Shown here one piece after another: positions 54,150 to 64,000 of a stretch of 64,000 nucleotides of DNA. The notes under the pieces were generated by a model. It saw only the letters and a list, made by a program, of their open reading frames with translations. It made no database searches and was not told the origin of the DNA. The position numbers and the translations under genes were made by a program. Where the stretch lies: assembly GCF_028368975.1 (NCBI RefSeq), contig NZ_JAQNDM010000002.1:5388425-5452424 (forward strand), written 5' to 3'. The DNA comes from Stigmatella ashevillena. GTDB taxonomy: Bacteria; Myxococcota; Myxococcia; Myxococcales; Myxococcaceae. Each line of letters begins with the position of its first letter. The stretch's first letter is position 1.

Positions 54150-57100
54150 CTACGGGCTCACGGGCACGGAAACGAGCGGCTGTTGCTGGCCGGTGTCAGC
54201 TCTCGGCACGACCGGCGTGCTCAGCACCACCGAGGTGTGCACCTGACCCTCGGCCTCCCACCGCAACGGAATGACCTCGGGCGGGCTCGCGGTGGAGGCG
54301 AAGCCAAGAAAGCGGGCCCGAGCCCCACCGGGTCCCGAGAAGCCCGCCGCACAGTGGGCTTTTCCGGTGAACGGATCCGCCTGATACAGGCGCGCGGTGT
54401 GCATGGCCGCCGCCCAGCCGCCCTGGGCCGACACGCCATGGGCTTCCAGCGCGTTCCAGAGCACACACCCATTCACCACGGCCGCGGAGGTGCTGGTGCG
54501 CTCGAAGGCGCGGGCGTACGTGAGGTACCAGCCCTTCCCCGAGGGCGAGGCCTCCACCTCATCGGGCGTCACCGCTCCCGAGGCGTCGAACTGACCCACA
54601 TCCTGGAGATCCGCGTCTGTCAGCATCTGCCGTTCGAAGGCATCCGCCTCTTGGCTGGTGTTGAACGTGCGGGACGGAGCGCCGCCGTAGCTCGAGAGGC
54701 CGTAGAAGCGCTCGGGGTAGGGGGGCACGCCGCGGACGTAGCGGAACGACGGTTTGAAGGCATTCCACGGCTCACACCTCCAAGCGTTCGACGACCCCGT
54801 GCACCGATACTCCATCGTGAAGGGACTCGACCCTCCCCCGCAGGCCGCATCGAATCCGTGACCCGAGGTGAACCGCACCTGGGCACTCTGGCACGCGGGC
54901 CCCGGCGTCCCTGGCGTGTGCCCTCCCTGCGCGTAAGCCCAGGCGCCATAGCGGGCCTCGGAGGACGCCGCGAGCTGCCCCCCCCGGTACACCTCCAGTG
55001 CATTGCTCACGCTGCATCCCTGCTCCGCACAAGCGCGCATGTTCCCCGAATGGCAGACCGAGCTCTCCTCGGAGAGGTTCTGCCGGTCGCCCGTCCCTAC
55101 GAAAGTCCTCAGCTCCCCCGTCTCTTGCCTCACCCAGTTCGAGGCCGTGGAGGCGAACGGCCCTCTCAGCCGCTCGGGGCTTCCCCCCTGGCTGGCCACG
55201 CGGAACGCTCGGGCGGCATGCCAGTTGTCCACCCGCTGCGTGGTGGCGTTCCAGTGGCCCGGGTTCCAGAAGCGCGCGACCCAGAGCTGCCCCCCGTAGT
55301 CGCCCACCGTCGCCGTGTCGAACAGCTCGTCCCGCTCCAGGGTTCCTTTGTAGAGGTTGTCCACGTCGGCCAGCGCCACCCCCGCGGTGACGGGGTAAAG
55401 CAGTTGATCCGAGCGCCGCTGGCCATCCCCGAGGAAGAAGCTCCACACCGTATGGCCCGTGGCCAGATCCACCAGGGCCATGCCCCGCCCCCGCATCTGG
55501 TGGGGATCATACCCGCCATTGAGCGCCACCACCCACCGCTCCCGGGTGGAGACTTCGTCGAAGGCGAGGGACTTCCCGGCACGCACCCCCGGCATTCCCC
55601 GCAGGGCCCCGAGCGCGTCATCCGCCGGGGGCGTCAGGGCCACCGCGCCCAGGGGCGGCGCCTGGGGAGAGAAGTGGCTGACGCTCTGGCCCACCTGGAG
55701 CGCCAGCGCATCGCACGGCTGCGGCCACATCCACAGGAACGTGCCCGGGGTGTTGGGAAGCCGCGGGGTGCTGGGCAGGTCCGTCGCCAGCAAGTCCGTC
55801 AGGTCCAGCGCGAAGTGGTGCACCCCGCCCCGGCCCGAGCCCACCACCGCCACCGTGCGGTACTCCATCCACTGCTTGCGGCCATCCCGCACCGCGCCGG
55901 CGCCCACCCCGTCCATCCACACCTCGCGCACCATGGCGGTGCCATCCACGAAGTAGGCGTGCTTGCCCACATTGGGGAGCATCTTGGGCAACATGTCCGG
56001 CGGCACGACCGCCCACAGCTCCTGGCCCGTGCCCGCGTCGTAGATTCCCAGCTCCGTCTCCGGCTCCGCGGACAGGAAGCGGCCGTTGTGGAAGGCGTGC
56101 AACATGCCTCCGCTGGAGCCCATCAACAGGAGCTGATCCCGCGTACCTGCCTCAAAGCGGTACTTGTCATAGGCATCCGCGCGGGCGTTGCCTGGAATCA
56201 GGTAGCCCTCCTGCAACGGCGTGGCGCCCGAGTAGAGCGCCCGCGTGCACTGCGGCGACGTGTCACACCGGGCCTTGGACGCAGGCGGCTCCACGGCGAT
56301 GGGCGAGGCGTGGGCACTGCCGTGCAACAGGAAGGGCCGGTCCAACCCGCGCTGAGACGTCTCTGGATTCATGGCGTCCGCGCCGCGATACCAGCGGATG
56401 ACGAGCCGGGCACACTCGAGCGGCGTGTTGGCGGGAAGGAACCCGTACAGCCGCTGGCACTCGGGAGCGAACGTGGTCGGGTGAATCCCCAGAGACTCCA
56501 TCAACACACCGGCGTTGGCCTCGGTGAACTCCACGGGCGTGTCCTGGTGGTCGATCTTCCCGTCCCCATTGCCATCCACGAGGGTGAAGATGCGCCGCTC
56601 CTTCCAGCGTGCCGTGGGCACCCCCTCCGGCTTGAGCACCTGGCCGGCCTCCCAGTACGGCTTGGCGGGCACCGTGGCGTTGGAGCGCTTGACGAAGGTG
56701 CCTTCGGCCGTCTCCACCACGGCCTGGTCTTCCGCATCCATCAGATGCAAGTCGTCGCAATCCCCATCGGCGTTGAGGTCCCCGGGCTGTGGGAAGGGCG
56801 CGGCCGGCTCACATCCGAGCTCCCGCTCGGACATGTGCCGGAACCGGTAGAGAAACCCTTGGCGTGGCTGGGTGTCCTGGGCGTCGAACGTGCGAAGGCG
56901 GGGCACAGCGGCCGCGGCGAGGCCGCCTCCTCGGGGAAGAGCCAGGGCCGGGGCGGCAAGCGCCGTGGTACGCGCCGGGATCTCCTGGGGCGCGAGGAAG
57001 TGCAGAAGCGCGTTCTTGAGGCTGTCTGCATCATCCACGCTGTAATAGAGGCCCCCGCCCACGTCCACGGTGTTCTTCAACAGGTTGCTGTCGAACCCGT

Positions 57101-58403
57101 AGCCAATCGCATGCACCCGAATGCTCTGCTGCCCGCGGGTGTCGAGGTCCCCGACCACGGGGGGCGTGTTGTGCTGAAGATCCGAAGTGGCCAGCAGCTT
57201 CGCCACATCGTCGAGCAGGTAATTGCCGGCATTGGCGCCCTGGTCCGGGCACGGCCGCGAGGCGGGGCAATTCACAGGGCCCCCATTTCGCGTCCGGATC
57301 CTGTTCATCATGAGGCTGGAGAGGCTGTCGCTCACAGGCTCGCCATCGGCGATCAGGATGACCTCGGTGGCCTGGTGTCCCCAGCAGATCGACCGGAGCT
57401 CCGAGGAAAGCGCTTCGTTCGCGAAGTCGCCCGGATAGCTGTAATTGGCGGGATTGCTTCCAAAGCCAAACACGTCCCGGTACACGCTGGGGCCCGAGGT
57501 GAAGTAATAGCCCGTGTTGAGCAGGGCGCGTGCCAGGGAATTCCCGCTCTGGAAGGACAAGGCGTTGATGTGGTAAATGAGCTCCCAACGACTGTCGTCG
57601 AAGGCGCTCGGATCCAAGAGGCCCGCCTGGCACCCGGGCCGCAGCCTCATCCGGTGCGAGGAGGACGTCCCGTTGAGGACACTCAGTCCCACGCGCGCCC
57701 CGCGAAGATCCTTGATGACGCGCTTGAGCACGGCCCGGGCCGTCACGTACTTGGGGGGATTGAAGTTGAGAAAGCGGCCCCAGAGGATGAAATCGGGGTT
57801 GGTCTGTCCGGAGATGCCCGAGTTGAACGCCTTGAAGTACCCGCGCGTGCTCAGACACTGCAAGCACTTGACGTACTGGGCGGCGTTGACCGTGTTCCAC
57901 TGAGGAACCACGCTCTGGCAGGCCTGCTCCCGGGTGTTCCACTGCGGGGGAGGACTGTTCTGGGTTCCCCAGAACCCCATCGCATAATATCTGTTGTCTC
58001 GAAACAGATCGGGAAACCCCGTGTCCGGGCCAATCCCAGTGCCGTTATCCGGAAGGGGGTACTGGACACCGGGCTGCCACCCCCGGGTGTCCGCGAACGC
58101 GTTCAGCTTGGGATTCTCACATCCGTTGACAGTCGCGTCGTAGAATGCCTGGTAATTGTTTGCATCGACCTGGGGCAGATCCGCCATGGAGGGCGACACA
58201 TCCAGGATGAAGTGAACGTTGGGAGGCGTCGCCCATCGGCGGAAGAAGCGCTCATCTCCCGGGGGCTCGACGTTGAGCAGCACATCCTCGATGAGGGACG
58301 TGGTGAGCTGACAGCAAGCGGGACTGTTCCCGGACGACCCCAACTGCGCGGACGCCGCTCCCACGGCGCCCAACAACATCCAACCCAGAACCCAACGCTT
58401 CAC
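54150..58403 (-). CDS. PilY1-like protein with vWA domain (copy 1)
   Basis: Protein of 1,417 residues from a GTG start at 58403 (GGGGGT 6 bp upstream; the paralogue starts with ATG at the same residue). Signal peptide 1-19 (LLGAVGAASA). NVHFILDVSPSMAD (Asp68-x-Ser70-x-Ser72) is an intact MIDAS metal site of a von Willebrand A domain. The C-terminal half is the PilY1 beta-propeller: ELWAVVPPDMLPKM, ALNGGYDPHQMRGRGMALVD, and the calcium loop GNGDGKIDHQD. PilY1 proteins sit at type IV pilus tips and serve adhesion, pilus extension and mechanosensing. A near-duplicate follows upstream. Confidence 0.93.
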   Translation of the reverse strand: MKRWVLGWMLLGAVGAASAQLGSSGNSPACCQLTTSLIEDVLLNVEPPGDERFFRRWATPPNVHFILDVSPSMADLPQVDANNYQAFYDATVNGCENPKLNAFADTRGWQPGVQYPLPDNGTGIGPDTGFPDLFRDNRYYAMGFWGTQNSPPPQWNTREQACQSVVPQWNTVNAAQYVKCLQCLSTRGYFKAFNSGISGQTNPDFILWGRFLNFNPPKYVTARAVLKRVIKDLRGARVGLSVLNGTSSSHRMRLRPGCQAGLLDPSAFDDSRWELIYHINALSFQSGNSLARALLNTGYYFTSGPSVYRDVFGFGSNPANYSYPGDFANEALSSELRSICWGHQATEVILIADGEPVSDSLSSLMMNRIRTRNGGPVNCPASRPCPDQGANAGNYLLDDVAKLLATSDLQHNTPPVVGDLDTRGQQSIRVHAIGYGFDSNLLKNTVDVGGGLYYSVDDADSLKNALLHFLAPQEIPARTTALAAPALALPRGGGLAAAAVPRLRTFDAQDTQPRQGFLYRFRHMSERELGCEPAAPFPQPGDLNADGDCDDLHLMDAEDQAVVETAEGTFVKRSNATVPAKPYWEAGQVLKPEGVPTARWKERRIFTLVDGNGDGKIDHQDTPVEFTEANAGVLMESLGIHPTTFAPECQRLYGFLPANTPLECARLVIRWYRGADAMNPETSQRGLDRPFLLHGSAHASPIAVEPPASKARCDTSPQCTRALYSGATPLQEGYLIPGNARADAYDKYRFEAGTRDQLLLMGSSGGMLHAFHNGRFLSAEPETELGIYDAGTGQELWAVVPPDMLPKMLPNVGKHAYFVDGTAMVREVWMDGVGAGAVRDGRKQWMEYRTVAVVGSGRGGVHHFALDLTDLLATDLPSTPRLPNTPGTFLWMWPQPCDALALQVGQSVSHFSPQAPPLGAVALTPPADDALGALRGMPGVRAGKSLAFDEVSTRERWVVALNGGYDPHQMRGRGMALVDLATGHTVWSFFLGDGQRRSDQLLYPVTAGVALADVDNLYKGTLERDELFDTATVGDYGGQLWVARFWNPGHWNATTQRVDNWHAARAFRVASQGGSPERLRGPFASTASNWVRQETGELRTFVGTGDRQNLSEESSVCHSGNMRACAEQGCSVSNALEVYRGGQLAASSEARYGAWAYAQGGHTPGTPGPACQSAQVRFTSGHGFDAACGGGSSPFTMEYRCTGSSNAWRCEPWNAFKPSFRYVRGVPPYPERFYGLSSYGGAPSRTFNTSQEADAFERQMLTDADLQDVGQFDASGAVTPDEVEASPSGKGWYLTYARAFERTSTSAAVVNGCVLWNALEAHGVSAQGGWAAAMHTARLYQADPFTGKAHCAAGFSGPGGARARFLGFASTASPPEVIPLRWEAEGQVHTSVVLSTPVVPRADTGQQQPLVSVPVSP

Positions 58404-58568
58404 GGCGGACCCCCAGCAAGACAGGCTCCGCCGGATAACGAAGTTTTCAACTTCCAACAAGCGCCCCCCTTCCTGGCGGAGCGCTCCACGATTCTCAGAA
58501 AATGCTCACGCGCGACGGGGTGACCGAGGAGACCTGAGCATGTCTGGGTTTGCCCGCAGTCTCTGGAA

Positions 58569-61500
58569 CTACGGGCTTACCGGGAATGAGACGAGGGGCG
58601 GCTGGGCACTGACCCCCACGGTCCTGTTCGGCGTGCTCAGCAGGACCGAGGTGTGGACCTGGGTGCCCAACAACAGGCGTTGAGAAACCGTCTCGGGGAG
58701 GCTCACGGGGGTCGAGAACCCCCGGAAGCGGGCGCGCGTCCCCGTGGCTCCCGAGGAGAAACCCGCCGCGCAGTGGGCCTTCCCGGTGACGGCGTCCGCT
58801 TGATAGAGCCGTGAGACGTAGCTCGCCTCCTCTGGGGTTCCCTCCGAAGGGGCCTCCCGGGCTTCGAGCGAGCTCCAAAGCACACACCCCTCCAGCGCGG
58901 ACGCACCCGTGCTCGTCCGCTGGAAGCCCGAGGCGTACTGGAGATACCAGCCTGCTCCCAGCGGGGGCGCTTCCACCTCTCCCGGTGAGACCCCACCCGA
59001 AGCGTCGAACTGTCCCACGTCCAGCAAGTCCCAGTCCGTCATCATCTGGCTGTCGAAGACCGCTGCCTCCGCGCTGGTGTTGAACGTACGGGACGGATGG
59101 CCGCCGTAGCTCCACAGGCCATAGAAGCGCTCCGGGGACAGCGGCTGGCTTTGGGCATACCGGAACGGCAGCCGGGTGTCTGTTTGAACGCGGCAGCTCC
59201 AGGTGCTCGGGTTCCCATCACACTTGGAGTCGAACGTCTCATAGAGATCGCTCGCGCATTGGCTCGTGGCGTAATGGTCCGAAGAGAGCCGCACCCGGGC
59301 ACTCGCACACGCAGGGCCCGAGGCGCCCGTGGCCTGTCCCCCCAGCCAGTACGCGAAGGAGTGATAGTTGGCCGTGGAGGTCGCCGCGGTCACGTTGCCC
59401 CGGTACACCGTCAGGGTGTTCTCCACGCCGCACCCCTGCTCCGCGCACGCACGCGGGTTGCCGGGCCTGCACACCGAGGCCTCCTCGGAGAGGTTCTGCC
59501 GGTCACCTGTTCCCAGGAACGTCCGCAGGAAACCTGCCTCGGGCTGCGTCACATTGGCCGCCATGGAAGCGAAGGGCCCTCGCAGGGCTTCGGGGTTTCC
59601 CGTCCGGTTCGCCAGATTGGCCACCCGGAACGAGCGCGCCGCATGCCAGTTGCTCACCCGCTGCGTGGAAGCATCCCACTCTCCTGGCCTCCAGAAGCGC
59701 AGCGTCCACAACTGGCCGCCATAGTCCCCCACCGTCGCCGTGTCGAAGAGCTGATCCGCCTCGAGGGCCGTGCCGTAGGAGCTGCCCACGTCTGCCAGCG
59801 CGACGCCCGCCGTCACCGGATAGCGCAGGTATTCGGAGCGGCCCTGCCCATCTCCCAGGAAGAAGCTCCACACCGAATAGCCCGTGGCCAGATCCACCAG
59901 GGCCAGGCCCCGGCCGCGCAACTGGTAGGTGTCGTATCCGCCATTGAGCGCCACCACCCATCGCTCGCGGGCAGGGGTGCCATCGATGAGCCAAGGCACC
60001 AAGGCATTCGAGCCCCAGGTTCCGCCCAGAATCCGCAGGGCGTCATCCGCCTCGGGCGTCAGCGCCACCGGACCGATGGGCGGGGTTTGCGGCGAGAAGT
60101 GGCTGATGCTCTGGCCCACCTGGAGCGCCAAGCCATCGCAGGGCTGGGGCCACATCCACAGGAACGAGCCCGGGGTGTTGGGGACACGCGGACTGCTCGG
60201 CAGATTCACCGCCAACAGGTCCGTCAGGTCCAGCGCGAAGTGGTGCACCCCGCCGCGACCCGTCCCCACCACCGCCACCGTCCGGAACTCCGACCACTGC
60301 TTCATCCCGTCCTTCTGGCTATCGGCTCCCACCCCATCCATCCACACTTCGCGCACCATGGGGGTGCCATCCACGAAGTAGCCGTGCTTGCCCAGGAGGG
60401 GGCGCATCTTCGGCAGCAGGTCTGGAGGCACGAACGCCCACAACTCCTGGCCCGTCCCCGCGTCGTACTGACCCAGCCCCGTGACAGGGTCCGTGGACAC
60501 GCGCCGCCCGTTGTGGAAGGCGTGCAGCATGCCTCCATTGGAGCCCACCAGGATGACCCGATCCCGCCCTCCGGCCTCGTGACGGTACTTCTCGTAGGCA
60601 TCCGCGTGGGCGTTGTCCGGCACGGCGTAGGAGTCCTGCAGGGGCGTGGCCCCCGTGAAGAGCGTACGCGTGCACTGCGGTGAGGTGTCACACAAGGACT
60701 TCGGCAGCGGCGGCTCTACGCTGACGGGCGTGGAGTGGAAGATGTCATGCAGCAGGAACGGCCGGTCGTAGCCACGCAGGGCCGGGTCTGGATTGAGGAC
60801 GTCCGCGCCGCGATACCACCGGATGACCAGCTTCGCGCAATCCGCGGGCGTCAGGCTGGCGAAACCCAGTTGAACGCGCAAATTTTCGCACTCGGCGGGG
60901 TTTTGGCTGATGCCCAGCGAGTCCATGAGCAGGCTTGCGTTCGCCTCGGTGAATTCCACCGGCGTGTCCCGATGGTCGATCTTCCCATCCGTGTTGCCGT
61001 CCACAATGGTGAAGATCCGCCGGTTCATCCATTGCGTCGTCGGGGCGGCAGAGGGCTTGAGCACCTGGCCTGCCTCCCAGAACGGCCGGGCCAGCGCCCC
61101 GCTGCCCTGCTTGAAGAACTCCCCGGCGGCGCCCTCGCCTATCAGATCACCGTCCATGTCCAGCAGGTGGGTGTCGTCGCAGTCCCCATCGCCGTTGAGG
61201 TCCCCGAACCAGGGACTCGCCGGGTCACACCCCACGCTCTTCTCCGCGGTGAGCTGAAACCGGTAGAGGAAGCCCCGCCTTGGGGATGTGTTCTGGATCT
61301 CAGACTGGAAGCGTGGCACCGCGGCCGCGCCCTGTCCATTCATCAGCAACGTGTCCAGGGAGGGCGCGGCCAGGGCCGTCCTGCGCATCCTGCCCCCCGC
61401 CTTGCCCTTCGCATGGGCAATGGCCTCTTGAAGCGCCTGTTCGAGGGCGGCCACGCCGTTGACCGGGAAGTAGAGGCCCCCTCCTACCGCCGCAGCATTC

Positions 61501-62855
61501 TTGAGCAGGTTGCTGCCCACTCCGAGGTTCATCGTATACACGCTCACGCTCTGATGGCCTGAGGTGTCCAGGTTCCCCACGACGGGAGGCGTGCTGCGCT
61601 GCAGATCATTCGTGTAGAGCAACTTCGCCACATCATCGAGCATGTAGTTGCTGTCATTGCTGCTGTCGGGGCATGGCGCGGAAGGCGGACAATCGACCCG
61701 GCCTCCGTTGAGCGCTCGAATCTGGGTGACGACGTTTGCTCCTAGGCTATCGTTGGTGGAGTCACCACCGGCGACAAGGATGATGGCCGAGGCCTGATTC
61801 CCCCAACACACGGTACGGCTCTCCGAGTTCAAGGCGTCGTTCTTGAAGTCGGTGGGATAGAAATAGCCCGTGAGCGGATTCGAGGCGCCGAAACCAAAAC
61901 CATTCGGTGCGGCGTCCCGGTAGATGCCCTGATGCGAGGTGAAGTAGTAACCCGCGTTGAGCAGGGAGCGCGCCAGGGGCGTGGAGGTGCTGAAGACCAG
62001 CGAGTTGATCTTCGCGATGTAGGCGACACGATCGTCGGAAAAGGCCTCGGGGTTGGAGAGGATCTCTTGGCAGGCAGGTTTCATCTTCTGCGCGTTCGTC
62101 GAGGCCGTCGCGTTGAAGATGCTGAAGCCGACGCGCACCCCACTTAGGTCCTTGAAGACCTGCTTGAGCGCCGCCTTGGCCGTCACATACTTGGGCGGGT
62201 TGAAGTTGAGGAAGCGACCCCAGAGGATGAAGTTGATGTTCGTGCGCGTGTTGTTGGTCGAGCTGTTGTACACCCGGAAGTAGCCCTTGGTGCTCAGGCA
62301 CGACAGGCACTTGACGTATTGGGCCGCGCCCCCGGCGTTGTTCCAGTTCGGCACTTGCGCCTGACAGGCGCTCTCTCGCGTGTTCCAGTTCGGGGTGGGG
62401 CTGCTCTGGTTACCCCAGAGCCCCATGGCGTAGTACCGATTGTCCTGGAAGAGGTAGTTGAAGCCGGTGTCCGAGCCAAGGCCCGTGCCCGGATCCGGAA
62501 CGGGATACACGGTGGACGGGTTCCAGCCGTGACTGTCGGAGAACGCTTGCAGCATGGGGTTCTCGCACCCATTCACGGTGGCGTCGTAGAAAGCCTTGTA
62601 GTCACTGTTGGTGATCTGCGGCAGCTCCTCCATGAAGACCGAGGTGTCGATGATGAAGTGGATGGTGGGCGGCAGGCGCCCGGAAACCGAAGCGCTCAAA
62701 AACCGCTCATCGCTTGGCGGTTCGCTGTTCACCACATCCTGAATGAGGGACGTGGTGAGCTGACAGCAAGCCGGACTGTTGCTGGAGGAGCCGAGCTGTG
62801 CGAACGCTGCTCCCGCAGCGCCCAACAGCATCAGGCCCAGGCAAAACCGCTTCAT
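58569..62855 (-). CDS. PilY1-like protein with vWA domain (copy 2)
   Basis: Protein of 1,428 residues, ATG at 62855, signal peptide 1-19 (LLGAAGAAFA). It parallels copy 1 throughout, including CCQLTTSLIQDVV near 30, ELWAFVPPDLLPKM, ALNGGYDTYQLRGRGLALVD and the calcium loop GNTDGKIDHRD. Its vWA MIDAS reads IHFIIDTSVFMEE: Asp70 and Ser72 remain, but Phe74 replaces the second Ser, so metal binding may be lost. The spacing between the two genes is 165 bp. No minor pilin genes are visible nearby, as would be usual in a pilY1 cluster. Confidence 0.92.
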   Translation of the reverse strand: MKRFCLGLMLLGAAGAAFAQLGSSSNSPACCQLTTSLIQDVVNSEPPSDERFLSASVSGRLPPTIHFIIDTSVFMEELPQITNSDYKAFYDATVNGCENPMLQAFSDSHGWNPSTVYPVPDPGTGLGSDTGFNYLFQDNRYYAMGLWGNQSSPTPNWNTRESACQAQVPNWNNAGGAAQYVKCLSCLSTKGYFRVYNSSTNNTRTNINFILWGRFLNFNPPKYVTAKAALKQVFKDLSGVRVGFSIFNATASTNAQKMKPACQEILSNPEAFSDDRVAYIAKINSLVFSTSTPLARSLLNAGYYFTSHQGIYRDAAPNGFGFGASNPLTGYFYPTDFKNDALNSESRTVCWGNQASAIILVAGGDSTNDSLGANVVTQIRALNGGRVDCPPSAPCPDSSNDSNYMLDDVAKLLYTNDLQRSTPPVVGNLDTSGHQSVSVYTMNLGVGSNLLKNAAAVGGGLYFPVNGVAALEQALQEAIAHAKGKAGGRMRRTALAAPSLDTLLMNGQGAAAVPRFQSEIQNTSPRRGFLYRFQLTAEKSVGCDPASPWFGDLNGDGDCDDTHLLDMDGDLIGEGAAGEFFKQGSGALARPFWEAGQVLKPSAAPTTQWMNRRIFTIVDGNTDGKIDHRDTPVEFTEANASLLMDSLGISQNPAECENLRVQLGFASLTPADCAKLVIRWYRGADVLNPDPALRGYDRPFLLHDIFHSTPVSVEPPLPKSLCDTSPQCTRTLFTGATPLQDSYAVPDNAHADAYEKYRHEAGGRDRVILVGSNGGMLHAFHNGRRVSTDPVTGLGQYDAGTGQELWAFVPPDLLPKMRPLLGKHGYFVDGTPMVREVWMDGVGADSQKDGMKQWSEFRTVAVVGTGRGGVHHFALDLTDLLAVNLPSSPRVPNTPGSFLWMWPQPCDGLALQVGQSISHFSPQTPPIGPVALTPEADDALRILGGTWGSNALVPWLIDGTPARERWVVALNGGYDTYQLRGRGLALVDLATGYSVWSFFLGDGQGRSEYLRYPVTAGVALADVGSSYGTALEADQLFDTATVGDYGGQLWTLRFWRPGEWDASTQRVSNWHAARSFRVANLANRTGNPEALRGPFASMAANVTQPEAGFLRTFLGTGDRQNLSEEASVCRPGNPRACAEQGCGVENTLTVYRGNVTAATSTANYHSFAYWLGGQATGASGPACASARVRLSSDHYATSQCASDLYETFDSKCDGNPSTWSCRVQTDTRLPFRYAQSQPLSPERFYGLWSYGGHPSRTFNTSAEAAVFDSQMMTDWDLLDVGQFDASGGVSPGEVEAPPLGAGWYLQYASGFQRTSTGASALEGCVLWSSLEAREAPSEGTPEEASYVSRLYQADAVTGKAHCAAGFSSGATGTRARFRGFSTPVSLPETVSQRLLLGTQVHTSVLLSTPNRTVGVSAQPPLVSFPVSP

Positions 62856-62982
62856 GGCGATACCCCCTCAATGCAAGCATCGCGCAAACCTGTTTTTCAG
62901 GCAACAGCAAGCACGCCCCGAGTCGGGGGGCCCTGCTCAAACGGTGCTCATTCCCGGTCTGGGATTGCCTTTCCGTCAACCC

Positions 62983-64000
62983 TCACGCTCGAACGAGGGG
63001 CTGATGCTCCCGTGACAATTTTTCCAGCATGGCCACCCCTTCCGCCATCCCTGGCAGTGCCTGGGATTCGGCCTGGAAGCGCCGGGCCCGCTCGCGGTAC
63101 GAGCCATCCCGCATCATCTCTCGCACCTGCTGGCGGAGAATCTCCGGGGTGAGTGTGTCTGGGTTGACCCGACGCCCCACCCCCAGCCGCTCGCAGGACT
63201 GGGCGTTCATGGGTTGATCCGCCGCCAACGGCATGATGAGCACCGGCAATCCCACGTACAGCGCGCTCATCACACTGTTGTATCCCCCGTGCAAAATGGC
63301 CAGCTCACATCGGGGCAAGAGCAGCGATTGGGGGATGTAACGCTCCACGTGCACATTCGAGGGCTGCGGTCCCAGCCGCGCCGGATCCATGTCCCGGCCC
63401 ACCGTGACGATGAGCTCCACCGGCTCCTCCCGGAGCGCCTCGGTGATGGTGCTCAGGTACCGGATGAGCTTGTTGAACACCGTGCCCAGCGTCGCGTAGA
63501 CCACCGGGCGGCTGCCCAGCGACGCCATCCACTCCGGCAATCGCTCACAGCCCGATTGATCAAACACTTCCAGCTTCAAGTATTGCGTCGTGGACGGAAG
63601 CGGCCCGCCGAAATACGCCGCCGGCATGAAGGACAGGTGCAGGTACCGGAAGAGGGCTTTCAACTCGGGGTCCGGCGGCAGGCCCTGCTCCGCCCGGACG
63701 ACATCCAAGCGCCGGGCGAAGAGGGCCTTGTTCTCCTCTCCCAGGCTGCCCGTGCCTCCCACCTGAATGGTGGCGTAGGGAATGCCCTGCTGCTCGGCCA
63801 CCATGGGCCCCGCGAACTCCGCCGACTCGCTGATGAGGAGGTCCGGCCGCCAGCGCTTGCACACCTTGCCCAGGTCTCGCGCCATCGGGCGGGCCAACCG
63901 GTCCACGAAGAGATCCAGCACCTTCTCGAGCTGCTCCGGAAGGCCGAGCCGCGACAGGGGCTCCGCATCGCGCTGCACGTCAAAGCCCAGCGACTCGAAG
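62983..64000 (-). CDS. UDP-glycosyltransferase (MGT/GT1 type), C-terminal part, cut by window edge
   Basis: The reading frame is open to the right edge, so the N-terminus is missing; at least 338 codons are present. The C-terminal GT-B domain contains SRPVVYATLGTVFNKLIR, the UDP-binding VHVERYIPQSLLLPRCELAI and HGGYNSVMSALYVGLPVLIM, and PLAADQPMNAQSCERLGVG, which form the GT1 signature. Members glycosylate natural products or lipids. It starts upstream of the pilY1-like genes on the same strand, without an obvious link. Confidence 0.9.
   Translation of the reverse strand, partial: FESLGFDVQRDAEPLSRLGLPEQLEKVLDLFVDRLARPMARDLGKVCKRWRPDLLISESAEFAGPMVAEQQGIPYATIQVGGTGSLGEENKALFARRLDVVRAEQGLPPDPELKALFRYLHLSFMPAAYFGGPLPSTTQYLKLEVFDQSGCERLPEWMASLGSRPVVYATLGTVFNKLIRYLSTITEALREEPVELIVTVGRDMDPARLGPQPSNVHVERYIPQSLLLPRCELAILHGGYNSVMSALYVGLPVLIMPLAADQPMNAQSCERLGVGRRVNPDTLTPEILRQQVREMMRDGSYRERARRFQAESQALPGMAEGVAMLEKLSREHQPLVRA

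Overview
The window is high-GC DNA from a myxobacterium, most likely of the Stigmatella/Cystobacter/Archangium/Myxococcus group. The evidence is gene content: three Hanks-type Ser/Thr kinases (one followed by a DUF2381/TIGR02268-type gene, a family I know only from myxobacteria), SitA-type lipoprotein toxins with immunity genes, tandem PilY1-like pilus proteins, a CHAT/TPR protein, EGF/FG-GAP and parallel beta-helix surface proteins, and an astacin fused to a crystallin-like domain. No rRNA, tRNA or CRISPR array is visible.

Region 1 (1-18.5 kb) is compact chromosome: an exported protein running off the left edge, a PEGA-domain Ser/Thr kinase, a small membrane protein, a fatty-acid desaturase, a cold-shock protein with a strong terminator, a glycine-rich repeat protein, a TPR protein, a cupin, a kinase-DUF2381 pair, an Xre regulator with a nearby palindromic site and a small Cys-containing ORF, about 1 kb of C/G-rich minisatellite, a GH31 glucosidase, an Xre-RES toxin-antitoxin operon with a clear operator, and a LysR regulator.

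Region 2 (18.5-36 kb) is rearranged accessory DNA. A block carrying the end of a CHRD-domain gene plus a dienelactone-hydrolase gene occurs twice, about 15.8 kb apart, and the copies have decayed in complementary ways. Between them lie an IS91-like element with a broken transposase, a solo copy of that element's end, fragments of a kinase and of an FAD monooxygenase, several intact genes (GNAT, DRE-TIM enzyme-like, haem-type exported protein, EGF/FG-GAP lipoprotein, DUF2156-like membrane protein) and a 1,496-residue secreted beta-helix/Ig-like/calcium-repeat protein with a near-identical 885-bp internal triplication.

Region 3 (36-49.5 kb) holds two toxin-immunity loci around ordinary enzymes. 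The first is a SitA5-like AHH-nuclease lipoprotein with an imm11-like partner and a truncated Imm52-like immunity gene. The second is an inverted array: an intact small Cys-rich lipoprotein toxin plus partner on the + strand facing a decayed toxin plus intact partner on the - strand, with a third partner-gene fragment between them. In between are a DsbA-like isomerase, a Tat-exported lactonase, a beta-lactamase-fold lipoprotein, an esterase, an M20 hydrolase and an astacin protease.

Region 4 (49.5-64 kb) is transcribed leftward: a UDP-glycosyltransferase (cut by the right edge), two tandem PilY1-like proteins, and a membrane Ser/Thr kinase followed by an exported TPR-CHAT protease-like protein. 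The toxin-immunity array at 47.5-49.5 kb and the kinase-CHAT pair are the best candidates for little-described systems.
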